Assembly: GCA_017404985.1 (NCBI GenBank)
Contig: JAFRBK010000009.1
Span: 1 to 64,000 of the forward strand
Source of the DNA: Clostridia bacterium
GTDB taxonomy: Bacteria > Bacillota > Clostridia > Christensenellales > Aristaeellaceae
Direction: 5' to 3'
Length of the DNA: 64,000 bases
Below are positions 56,794-64,000 of this stretch, in pieces. Position numbers and translations under genes: made by a program. The notes under the pieces were generated by a model, which saw only the letters and a list, made by a program, of their open reading frames with translations, made no database searches and had not been told where the DNA came from. The first letter of the stretch is position 1. Each line of letters starts with the position of its first letter.

Positions 56794-58251
56794 ATGGAAC
56801 TGTTCAAAGCAACTGCGGAAAACCTCGAGGAGATTATCGGCCTGTACCAGCGGGTGGCCGCGGCCATGGAGGAAGAAGGCCTGGACTGCTGGGACTGGGG
56901 AATTTATCCGACGGAACAGATGGTCCGGGAGGACGTGGACCGGGGTCGGCTTTGGGTCCAGCAGGCGGACGGCCGGTTGGTGGCCGCCGTGACGGTGATG
57001 ACGGAGCAGAAGCCGGAATATGAAAAGCTGGAATGGACCTGCGGCATTCGGCCCGGGGTGTTCCAGCGGCTGGCGGTTAACCCGTCCATTCAGGGAGCCG
57101 GCTGGGGCGGCGGCGTGCTGGATGATGTCCAGCAGATTCTGCGCCGGGAGGGCTGCGACTGCATCCGCTGCGATGCGGACGCGCGGAACACCCGCGCCCT
57201 GCGCCTGTATGAAAAAATGGGCTTCCGGAACTGCGGGGACATGAAGCGGGAAGGCCTGGAATTTACCTTCCGCTGCTTTGACAAGCCCCTGAAGCGGGAA
57301 ACGCCGCTGCTGCCGATCCGGATGACGCCGGCCTTCCGCGGCGGGGCGCTGACGCCCTGGGGCGGGGAAAAGCTGAAAACGGCCTGGGGAAAGGACCTGA
57401 AGGAAATTCCCACCGGCGAGAGCCTGGAGGTCAGCTGCATTCCCGGTCTGGAGAGCCGGGATCCCATGGGTCGGACCCTGCCGGAGCTGGTGCGCGAATT
57501 CGGGGAGAAGCTGGTCGGCAAGTATGCGGACAAGCCGTTCCCGCTGCTTTTGAAGCTGATTGACGCAAGGGAAGCCCTGAGCGTGCAGGTACACCCCGGG
57601 GACGCCTACGCGGCGGAGAAGGAGCATGGCAAGCTGGGCAAGACGGAAGCCTGGATGATTCTGGATACGCCCCCCGGCGGCGGGGAGCTGGTCTACGGCA
57701 TCAAGCCCGGCACAAAGCTGAAGCAGCTGAAGGAGGCCTGCCAGCAGGGGAAGGCGGTGGAAGGCCTTCTGCGGAAGGTCCGGGTGCAGGCCGGCGACGT
57801 CTGCTATATTCCCTCGGGCTGCGTGCACGCTATCGGGGCGGGCATCACCCTGTACGAAATTCAGCAGTCCTCGGACCTGACGTACCGTTTCTATGACTGG
57901 GACCGGGTGGATAAAAACGGCAACCGCCGGGAGCTCCATCTGGAAAAGGCACTGGACGTGTCGGACCTGGCCCTGGCGCCGATGCCGGTGCGGGTGGAAA
58001 AGGCCTATGGCGGCAAAAGGATCCTGAAGGAAAAATACTTTATCCTGGATGTGATCCGGACGGACGATTCGGGCGTGCTGCCTCCGGTTCACGATTTTGG
58101 CATGGTCACGGTGTTGGAAGGCCAGATTACGCTGCGCTGGACCAACGGGCGGATGAAGCTGCGCAAGGGAGAAACCTGCTTCCTGCCCAGGTCGGTGCCG
58201 GAGATCACCCTGCGGGGGAACGGCGCTTTGGCGGTGGCGATGCCGGGCTGA
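56794..58251 (+). CDS. GNAT acetyltransferase-mannose-6-phosphate isomerase fusion
   Basis: Residues 1-170 form a GNAT domain: VFQRLAVNPSIQGAGWGGGV is the acetyl-CoA loop, followed by ARNTRALRLYEKMGF. Residues 175-485 form a class I phosphomannose isomerase of the short Firmicutes type, with zinc ligands in SVQVHPGD, GKTEAWMIL and CVHAIG, then YEIQQSSDLTYRFYDWDR. The isomerase interconverts mannose-6-phosphate and fructose-6-phosphate. Stand-alone forms are about 310-320 residues, so the fused GNAT is an addition in one frame without a linker gap. GGGGAGGAACGACGGCG precedes the ATG. Why the two are joined is not apparent. Confidence 0.9.
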   Translation: MELFKATAENLEEIIGLYQRVAAAMEEEGLDCWDWGIYPTEQMVREDVDRGRLWVQQADGRLVAAVTVMTEQKPEYEKLEWTCGIRPGVFQRLAVNPSIQGAGWGGGVLDDVQQILRREGCDCIRCDADARNTRALRLYEKMGFRNCGDMKREGLEFTFRCFDKPLKRETPLLPIRMTPAFRGGALTPWGGEKLKTAWGKDLKEIPTGESLEVSCIPGLESRDPMGRTLPELVREFGEKLVGKYADKPFPLLLKLIDAREALSVQVHPGDAYAAEKEHGKLGKTEAWMILDTPPGGGELVYGIKPGTKLKQLKEACQQGKAVEGLLRKVRVQAGDVCYIPSGCVHAIGAGITLYEIQQSSDLTYRFYDWDRVDKNGNRRELHLEKALDVSDLALAPMPVRVEKAYGGKRILKEKYFILDVIRTDDSGVLPPVHDFGMVTVLEGQITLRWTNGRMKLRKGETCFLPRSVPEITLRGNGALAVAMPG

Positions 58252-58284
58252 GGGAAAACAGAAAGGGATCGGAAAGAAAACGGA

Positions 58285-60048
58285 ATGAATGATCGGGTAA
58301 GCGGAAATACAGAGGGCGTCCGGGAGGCGATGCTGGCCCGGCTGGACAGCCTGATGAGCTTTGAAATCGGGGAGGATGAATTCCTGCCGCGGGAGCTGAT
58401 GAAGACCCTGGCGGAATGCTCCTGCGAGCTGAACCGTGAAATCGCGGTGTATATCACCCGGGACGGGGAGATCGTCAATGTGGCCATCGGCACGGACCGG
58501 GATGTGGAGCTGACGGACTACCGGCTTCGCAGGAACGCGCAGCGGCTGAGCCGGGTCCGCTGCGTGCATACCCATCCGGACGGGGACGGGCATCTGAGCG
58601 ATGTGGACCTGAGCGCCCTGAAGATCTTCCGGTATGACGCCATGACGGCGGTGGGCGTGAAGGACGGGGAACCGACCTGGGTGCAGGCCGCGTTTCTGGG
58701 AGAAAACGAGGAAATCATTCTGCCGCCCCCGGCGCGGTGGTACCGGCTGCCGGAAGCGGAATGGCTGGACCAGATCCTGAGGAGCGATGAAATTGTCGGC
58801 CGCGAGGAAACCCACGTTGTGGCGCGGGACCGGGAACGGGCTGTCCTGATGGGCATCGAAAGCACGGAATCGCTGGAGGAGCTGAAGCGGCTGGCGGAAA
58901 CCGCCGGCGCGGAGGTCGTCGGCATGTTCCTGCAGAAGCGTTCGAAGCCGGACAGCGCCCTGTTCATCGGCAGCGGGCGGGCGGAGGAACTGGCGCGGGA
59001 CTGCCAGGCCCTGGAGGCGGACGTCTGCATTTTTGATGAGGAACTGACCGGGGTCCAGACCCGGAACCTGGAGGAAATCCTTCGGGTGAAGGTCATCGAC
59101 CGGACTATGCTGATCCTGGATATTTTTGCCCAGCGGGCCGCCAGCTCGGAGGGCAAGCTGCAGGTGGAACTGGCCCAGCTGCAGTACCGGTCCTCCCGGC
59201 TGATCGGCCAGGGCCTGATCCTGAGCCGCCTGGCCGGCGGGATCGGCACCCGGGGCCCCGGCGAAAGCCAGCTCGAAATGAGCCGCCGCCGGATTCGGGA
59301 ACGGATGACCGAGCTGCGCCGGCGGCTGGATGAAGTGGAAAAACAGCGGAATATCCGCCGCAAGAGCCGGGAAAAGAATGAGATCCCGGTGGTGGCCCTG
59401 GTGGGCTATACCAACGCGGGCAAATCCACGCTGCTGAACGCGCTGACCGGGTCGGACGTTTATGCGGAGGACCAGCTCTTTGCCACGCTGGACGCGGTGT
59501 CCCGCCGGATGGTGACCCCGGAGAACACGCCGTACCTGCTGGTGGACACCGTCGGCTTTATCCGGAAGCTGCCCCATACCCTGGTCAGCGCTTTCCGCTC
59601 CACCCTGGAGGAGGCGGCCCTGGCGGATGTGCTGGTGATTGTGAACGACGGCGCCAGCGCGGAAATGATGAAGCAGCACGACACCGTGGAGGAAGTTCTG
59701 GAGGAACTGGGCGCCACGGAGCAGAAGCGGATTGAAGTCATCAACAAATGCGACATCGCGGACCCGCCCCCGGCCTTCCCGGGCGCGGTGATGGTGTCCG
59801 CGAAAACCGGACAGGGGCTGGAGGATCTGAAAGCAAAAATCGCGGAAGCCCTCCAGGAGTCCTATGCTCCGGTGACTTTCGCGATTCCTTTCAGCCAGTA
59901 TGGCATTTTGGCCCAGATCCGCCCCCTCGGGCGGGTGATTGCGGAAAACCATACCGATACCGGCACGGAACTGACCATGATGATCTCCCGGGAGGATACG
60001 GAACGGCTGGTCCGCAGATACGGGGCGGAGATTGTTATTCCGTCCTGA
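58285..60048 (+). CDS. hflX: GTPase HflX with JAMM-like N-terminal domain
   Basis: A 587-residue protein. Residues 190-587 are HflX, a ribosome-splitting and heat-response GTPase: a glycine-rich RGPGESQLEMSRRRIRERM segment, GYTNAGKST (G1), DTVGFIRKLPHTLVSAFRST (G3), NKCD (G4) and SAKTG (G5). The first 185 residues are extra and contain VRCVHTHPDGDGHLSDVDL, whose HTHP-x(7)-S-x2-D layout is that of JAMM/RadC-type metalloproteases; the upstream Glu of such sites could be one of those at 50-55. HflX is usually about 420-430 residues. Similar extended forms exist in Clostridia. It is convergent with rhaM, three bases apart. Confidence 0.94.
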   Translation: MNDRVSGNTEGVREAMLARLDSLMSFEIGEDEFLPRELMKTLAECSCELNREIAVYITRDGEIVNVAIGTDRDVELTDYRLRRNAQRLSRVRCVHTHPDGDGHLSDVDLSALKIFRYDAMTAVGVKDGEPTWVQAAFLGENEEIILPPPARWYRLPEAEWLDQILRSDEIVGREETHVVARDRERAVLMGIESTESLEELKRLAETAGAEVVGMFLQKRSKPDSALFIGSGRAEELARDCQALEADVCIFDEELTGVQTRNLEEILRVKVIDRTMLILDIFAQRAASSEGKLQVELAQLQYRSSRLIGQGLILSRLAGGIGTRGPGESQLEMSRRRIRERMTELRRRLDEVEKQRNIRRKSREKNEIPVVALVGYTNAGKSTLLNALTGSDVYAEDQLFATLDAVSRRMVTPENTPYLLVDTVGFIRKLPHTLVSAFRSTLEEAALADVLVIVNDGASAEMMKQHDTVEEVLEELGATEQKRIEVINKCDIADPPPAFPGAVMVSAKTGQGLEDLKAKIAEALQESYAPVTFAIPFSQYGILAQIRPLGRVIAENHTDTGTELTMMISREDTERLVRRYGAEIVIPS

Positions 60049-60051
60049 ACC

Positions 60052-60369
60052 TTATTCCATCATAAACATCTGCTTCAGCTTCGGCTGGGCGCCGGTTTCC
60101 GGATCCATTTCCAGGTCCAGCACATCCTGCATATAGTCGTTCCATTTGTCGACGATGGGGCTGCCCGCCTGGGTCTTTTCGGCAAAGGCGATGCCCTGTT
60201 CGCATTCATAATAGCCGAAAACATCCCGGCCGTCGCTCCAGATGCTGTAGTTCCGGATGCCGGCGGATTTCAGCAGCGCCAGCATCTCCGGCCAGATTTC
60301 GTCGTGGCGGCGTTTGTATTCCGCCTGCATTCCGGGTTTGATTCTTCCCTTCCAGGCAAAGCGTTCCAT
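60052..60369 (-). CDS. rhaM: L-rhamnose mutarotase
   Basis: A 105-residue protein with the RhaM/YiiL pattern: MERFAWKGRIKPGMQAEYKR, RRHDEIWPEML (with the active-site His), IRNYSIW, FGYYECE, and a C-terminal MDPETGAQPKLKQMF. It interconverts the alpha and beta anomers of L-rhamnose before isomerisation. AGAGGAGGAATCATTTTC precedes ATG 60369. It stands near a GH105 enzyme and a sulfatase, consistent with use of rhamnose released from pectin. The other rhamnose genes are outside the window. Confidence 0.93.
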   Translation of the reverse strand: MERFAWKGRIKPGMQAEYKRRHDEIWPEMLALLKSAGIRNYSIWSDGRDVFGYYECEQGIAFAEKTQAGSPIVDKWNDYMQDVLDLEMDPETGAQPKLKQMFMME

Positions 60370-60542
60370 GAAAATGATTCCTCCTCTTTCTGAAATGCGG
60401 CTTTTCCGCATGGTTTTGCGGGGTTTGGTGCTGCTTTCATCATAGCAGAAAGCGGGCGGAGGGACAAGCGGGGAAGGCCGGGACAAACGATGCATTTTTC
60501 ATGGAAAACCTGTCGCTTTTGACCATTTTTTTCAGTTCATGA

Positions 60543-60571
60543 TTGACAGATTTCCGGGGGCAGGATATCAT
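60543..60571 (+). promoter_or_regulatory. Promoter of the GH105 gene
   Basis: TTGACA (60543-60548) and TATCAT (60566-60571) are 17 bases apart, 72 bases upstream of the start at 60643. The remaining interval 60370-60542 has no gene. Confidence 0.8.
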
Positions 60572-60642
60572 TTCAGGTAAGAAAAGCAATAATGGAAAAC
60601 CGGAAACACGAAATACGGGGAAACAGGCGGGAGAGAAGCATC

Positions 60643-61698
60643 ATGGGTTATCAGGCAATTGCAAACAAAGTGCTGGGAATGCTGAAGCAGGCGGACGGGA
60701 ATGATCCCTCCAACGGCCACCTGACCATGGACAACTGGGAGTGGCCTACCGGCGTGGCCCTGTACGGGATCTATAAAACCTATCAGCAGAGCGGGGACAA
60801 AAGCATTCTGGATTACCTGACCGGCTGGTATGACGATATGCTGCACCGGGAAAAGCAGCCGCACCGGAACGTGAATACCGTGGCGCCGGTGCTGACGCTG
60901 GCCTGCCTGTACGGCGAGACGAAGAACCCTGAGTACCTGCCGGTGATCGAAAGCTGGATCGACTGGGTCATGAAGGAAATGCCCCGGACGGAGTACGAGG
61001 GCCTGCAGCACTGCACGGTGTGGAACCGGCATTATCAGCAGCTCTGGTGCGATACGCTGTTCATGGTGGGCCTCTTCCTGGCCAAGGCCGGCGTGGTGCT
61101 GAACCGGCCCGAGCTGATTGAGGAATCGGAGTACCAGTTCCTGATCCATGTCCGCTACCTGCAGGACAAGGTCACCGGCCTGTTCTACCACGGCTGGACC
61201 TTTGACCGGCGGCATAATTTCGCCGAGGCCTTCTGGGCCCGGGGCAATGCCTGGTTCACGGCGGCGGCCATTGAACTGTACGATATCACGAAGCGGGAAA
61301 ACGCTGCCATGCGGATGATCCGCAACGCCTGGAAGGACCAGGTGCTTGCCCTCTGGAAGTATCAGCGGGTGAACGGCCTGTATACCACGCTGATCAATGT
61401 GGAGGAGTGCTACTGCGAAACCAGCGCCACCGCGGCGATTGCCTACGGGGTGCTGAAGGGCATCCGGCTGGGCTGGCTGCCGCAGGAGCCCTACGCGGAG
61501 ATGGGCATGCTGAGCGCGAACGCCGTGCTGGGCCAGATTGACGAAACCGGCGCGGTGCAGGGCGTCTCCGGCGGAACCGGTATGGGCCATAACCTGCAGC
61601 ATTACAAAGACATTATCGTTACGCCCACGGCCTACGGCCAGGGGCTGACCTTCCTGATGCTCACGGAGCTGATGATTCAGGACCGGACACCGAACTAA
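60643..61698 (+). CDS. Unsaturated rhamnogalacturonyl hydrolase (GH105)
   Basis: A 351-residue (alpha/alpha)6-barrel enzyme of the YteR/YesR type. It hydrolyses the unsaturated galacturonyl residue left by rhamnogalacturonan lyase. Seen in sequence: NWEWPTGVALYGIY, QQLWCDTLFMVG (the catalytic Asp), FYHGWTFD, FWARGNAWF and the C-terminal GTGMGHNLQHYKD and TPTAYGQGL. There is no signal peptide, so it is cytoplasmic and acts on imported oligosaccharides. GGGAGAGAAGCATC precedes ATG 60643. With rhaM and the permease at the right edge it forms a rhamnogalacturonan-use locus. Confidence 0.93.
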   Translation: MGYQAIANKVLGMLKQADGNDPSNGHLTMDNWEWPTGVALYGIYKTYQQSGDKSILDYLTGWYDDMLHREKQPHRNVNTVAPVLTLACLYGETKNPEYLPVIESWIDWVMKEMPRTEYEGLQHCTVWNRHYQQLWCDTLFMVGLFLAKAGVVLNRPELIEESEYQFLIHVRYLQDKVTGLFYHGWTFDRRHNFAEAFWARGNAWFTAAAIELYDITKRENAAMRMIRNAWKDQVLALWKYQRVNGLYTTLINVEECYCETSATAAIAYGVLKGIRLGWLPQEPYAEMGMLSANAVLGQIDETGAVQGVSGGTGMGHNLQHYKDIIVTPTAYGQGLTFLMLTELMIQDRTPN

Positions 61699-61729
61699 GC
61701 TTCCGGTACGATGGATTCGGGACGCCGAA

Positions 61730-63244
61730 TTAAGCTTCCGGCGTGATCGGCTCCAGTCCCCGGTAATCCCCGAAGGCGGGTCCCTTGGCGAAGGCGGAGG
61801 CCATATGGGCCGTCAGGTCCATCATCAGCCGGTCGCGGATTTCCCGCAGGGCGGGGTCGTCAAACCGGTTATGCCATTCATGGGGGTCGTTCCGGAGGTC
61901 ATAGAGTTCCCCGCGGGGCGGCGTTTCCTCCAGGACCGTGCCCTCGCGGAACAGGATCAGCTTCCATTCCGGGGTCCGCCACATCCAGGCGGGCGCCGGC
62001 TGAACCCGCTCCGTTCCGCAGCCGTGGAATTCGCAGAAGGCGCCGGGGCGGGCCAGGGGAGACAGCAGGTCCTTTCCCGGCCAGCGGGGGTCCGGCACAG
62101 CGCCGGCAGCCCTGCACAGGGTCGGCATCAGGTCCGCCAGCATGGCGGGCCGGGAATCCCGGGTGCCCCGGAGGGCGGCGGGAACCGCGTCCCCGGCCAG
62201 GACCAGCGGCACGCGGACGCTGGATTCATACAGGCAGTATTTGCTGTAGCGCAGATCCCGTTCCCCGAGCATTTCCCCGTGGTCGCTCAGGAAGACGAAG
62301 AGCGTATTCCGGTCCAGCCCCTTTTCCCGGACCTTGTCCAGCACCCGTGAGATAAAGGAATCCATGAAGGTGCAGTTGGCCCAGTAGCGCAGCGTGATCC
62401 GCCGCCGCTCCTCGGGCGGCAGGGTTTCCAGCACGGCCTTCCGGTTGTAATGCACATCGTGCAGGGAAGGGCTCACGGCCATCATGGCCCGCATGTGGGT
62501 GTCCGGTTCTTCCGCCCAGGGCGGGGCCGGCAGGTCCGGAATGTCCTCCAGCCGGTACAGCTGCTCGTACTGCGGCGGGATATTGAAGCCGGCATGGGGC
62601 TTGATCAGCGAGAAGTAGAGGAAGAGCGGCTGTTCCGAAGGCTCGTAGCCGTCAAGGAACTCCATGCATTTCCGCCAGATGAAACCGTCCCGGTGATGCT
62701 CCTCCGGCAGCCGGCTGGGCTTGCCGATATAGCCCAGGGCGTTTTCCTCCCCGCTGCCGAATTCCGCGGTTTCCTCATAGTACGCTTTCAGCCCTTCCGG
62801 ATCCTCGTCGTCCATCATGGCGGCGCCTTCCTCGCAGAGGATGGAGGACCGGCTCTGGCCTTCCGCCCGGACATGGAATCCCCGGCGGGATCCCGGCTTT
62901 CCGGGCAGGGCATGGTTCCAGTGGGCTTTCCCGAAACCGGCGCAGAAATATCCCGCGTCCCGCATCAGCTGCGGCAGCGGAACGCCGGGCAGGCGGGATT
63001 CGTCCAGCAGGGCGCCCCGGTTGGTGCGCACGCCGGTCTGGGACGGATACAGGCCGAACATCAGGCTGTTCCGGCTCGGGACGCACATGGGCGCCTGGCA
63101 TACCGCCTGGTCGTAGAAGATGCCGTTCCGGACCAGGGAATCGATCCCCGGGGTCCGGACCAGCGGGTTTACGGTGCCGAGCGCGTCCCAGCGCTGCTGG
63201 TCGGTCATGATCATGATGATGTTCGGGCGGTCGGAGCGGCTCAT
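61730..63244 (-). CDS. Cysteine-type sulfatase
   Basis: A 504-residue sulfatase. PNIIMIMTDQQRWDALG gives the first metal-binding Asp pair, and CVPSRNSLMFG is the C-x-P-S-R motif whose Cys must be turned into formylglycine. HWNH, FLSDHGEMLGERD (second metal site) and a C-terminal YDLRNDPHEW follow. No signal peptide is visible, so it acts inside the cell, probably on sulfated sugars or glycosides. A maturase (anSME-type) must be encoded elsewhere. GGAGGTAAACCCCC precedes the ATG. It is divergent from the LplB-type permease. Confidence 0.94.
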   Translation of the reverse strand: MSRSDRPNIIMIMTDQQRWDALGTVNPLVRTPGIDSLVRNGIFYDQAVCQAPMCVPSRNSLMFGLYPSQTGVRTNRGALLDESRLPGVPLPQLMRDAGYFCAGFGKAHWNHALPGKPGSRRGFHVRAEGQSRSSILCEEGAAMMDDEDPEGLKAYYEETAEFGSGEENALGYIGKPSRLPEEHHRDGFIWRKCMEFLDGYEPSEQPLFLYFSLIKPHAGFNIPPQYEQLYRLEDIPDLPAPPWAEEPDTHMRAMMAVSPSLHDVHYNRKAVLETLPPEERRRITLRYWANCTFMDSFISRVLDKVREKGLDRNTLFVFLSDHGEMLGERDLRYSKYCLYESSVRVPLVLAGDAVPAALRGTRDSRPAMLADLMPTLCRAAGAVPDPRWPGKDLLSPLARPGAFCEFHGCGTERVQPAPAWMWRTPEWKLILFREGTVLEETPPRGELYDLRNDPHEWHNRFDDPALREIRDRLMMDLTAHMASAFAKGPAFGDYRGLEPITPEA

Positions 63245-63340
63245 GGGGGTTTACCTCCGAAAGTTTTTTCCGGCCCGTGCCGGATGCCCCTTATTATACG
63301 GGCGCGGACAGACGATTTCAAGAACGAAGGAGCGATGCGC

Positions 63341-64000
63341 GTGACAACCAAGGCTGTACAGAACCCGGCCAAACCCATGCCCGCCGGCAAGGGCGGATAC
63401 TGGCACAAGCTGGGCGTGGACCTGGGAAAGAACAAGTGGCTGTACGTCATGCTGATTCCCGGCCTGATTTATTTTCTGGTGTTCAAATACCTGCCAATGT
63501 GGGGCATCGTCATCGCCTTTGAGGACTATTCCCCCTTCCTGGGCCCCTTCCAGAGCCCGTGGAAAGGCTTCTACTGGTTCCAGCGCTTTTTCTCGACCAG
63601 CAAATGGGTCACCTACCTGAGCAACACGCTGATCCTGAGCCTCATGAGCATCGTGTTCACCTTCCCGGCGCCGATCATCCTGGCGTTGATGCTCAATGAA
63701 ATCCGGAACATGCACTATAAGAAGCTGACACAGACGCTGCTCTACATGCCCCACTTCATTTCCATCGTGATCGTGGTTTCCATTACTTACGTGGTCTTCG
63801 GCACGGACGGCATCATGTACAAGCTGACCACGCAGCTGCTGGGGCACTCCATTGATTATCTGGGAGATCCCGGGGTCTTCCGCTGGATGATTGTCGGCCA
63901 GGCCATCTGGAAGGAAACCGGCTGGGGCACGATCATCTTCCTGGCAGCCCTGACCAATGTGGACACCCAGCTGTACGAAGCCGCGATGATCGACGGCGCC
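63341..64000 (+). CDS. LplB-type sugar ABC transporter permease (cut by window edge)
   Basis: The frame is open from GTG 63341 to the end of the window, giving 220 residues. KNKWLYVMLIPGLIYFLVFK and YLPMWGIVIAFEDYSPF are the typical start of LplB/YtcP permeases of polygalacturonate-type importers, and further segments (TLILSLMSIVFTFPAPIILA, SIVIVVSITYVVF) follow. The frame reaches LTNVDTQLYEAAMIDGA, the EAA loop that contacts the ATPase. An ATG two codons earlier is only two bases from AAGGAG, so GTG is preferred. About 80 residues are missing on the right. It probably imports rhamnogalacturonan oligosaccharides for the GH105 enzyme. Confidence 0.92.
   Translation, partial: MTTKAVQNPAKPMPAGKGGYWHKLGVDLGKNKWLYVMLIPGLIYFLVFKYLPMWGIVIAFEDYSPFLGPFQSPWKGFYWFQRFFSTSKWVTYLSNTLILSLMSIVFTFPAPIILALMLNEIRNMHYKKLTQTLLYMPHFISIVIVVSITYVVFGTDGIMYKLTTQLLGHSIDYLGDPGVFRWMIVGQAIWKETGWGTIIFLAALTNVDTQLYEAAMIDGA

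Noticed and set aside
55807-59952. 1381-residue minus-strand ORF
   Set aside because: It is antisense to rsmA, dut, the GNAT-isomerase fusion and hflX, all with intact motifs and ribosome sites.

Overview
The window looks like chromosome of a moderately GC-rich, anaerobic, Gram-positive gut or rumen bacterium of the class Clostridia. This is inferred from a single-chain pyruvate:ferredoxin oxidoreductase, strong AGGAGG ribosome binding sites, many Clostridia-type families (large serine recombinases, AzlC/AzlD, a ferredoxin-tailed aldo/keto reductase, a Nif11-type RiPP leader) and a pectin-degradation locus at the right edge. No rRNA or marker set in the window fixes the genus.

Region 1 (1-7.6 kb) is the right part of an integrative mobilizable element. 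It has a large serine recombinase cut by the window edge and co-transcribed with KilA-N, XRE and DUF6061-like genes. It also has two secreted proteins, a second XRE regulator, a MobV relaxase and, at 4.0 kb, an origin of transfer closely resembling that of plasmid pMV158. The oriT sits inside about 400 bp of back-to-back hairpins (3771-4164).

Region 2 (7.67-28.5 kb) is a mosaic island beside an intact tRNA-Val(CAC) gene (28469-28541, minus). A 35-bp copy of the tRNA 3' end lies at 7670, a 5'-end fragment at 12384 and an anticodon-arm fragment at 17152. These fall close to changes in gene content, as if blocks were added successively at one tRNA site. Cargo includes a 1425-residue surface protein, AzlC/AzlD exporter, several GNATs, a Sel1 protein, an HxlR/flavin reductase/UvrA-like locus, a NUDIX-GNAT fusion, a second serine recombinase, and a macro-domain/zinc-ribbon/PD-(D/E)XK group.

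Region 3 (28.5-38.6 kb) is eroded chromosome. It carries tandem tRNA 5' fragments, thpR, NUDIX, aldo/keto reductase, a frameshifted MFS gene, a split GGDEF gene, the remnant of a Nif11-leader RiPP cluster, a GNAT and MFS gene joined by an apparent deletion, a sortase-signal fragment and an autoregulated TetR operon.

Region 4 (38.7-64 kb) is core-like and denser. In order it has a heterodimeric ABC exporter, glycogen synthase with an unusual C-terminal domain, GDPD, serine acetyltransferase, polysaccharide deacetylase, EamA transporter, SDR, a VanY-like protein lacking its zinc ligands, argS, nifJ with a switch-like leader, rsmA-dut, a GNAT-mannose-6-phosphate isomerase fusion and hflX with a JAMM-like N-terminus. 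It ends in the start of a rhamnogalacturonan locus: rhaM, GH105, sulfatase and a LplB-type permease that runs off the window.
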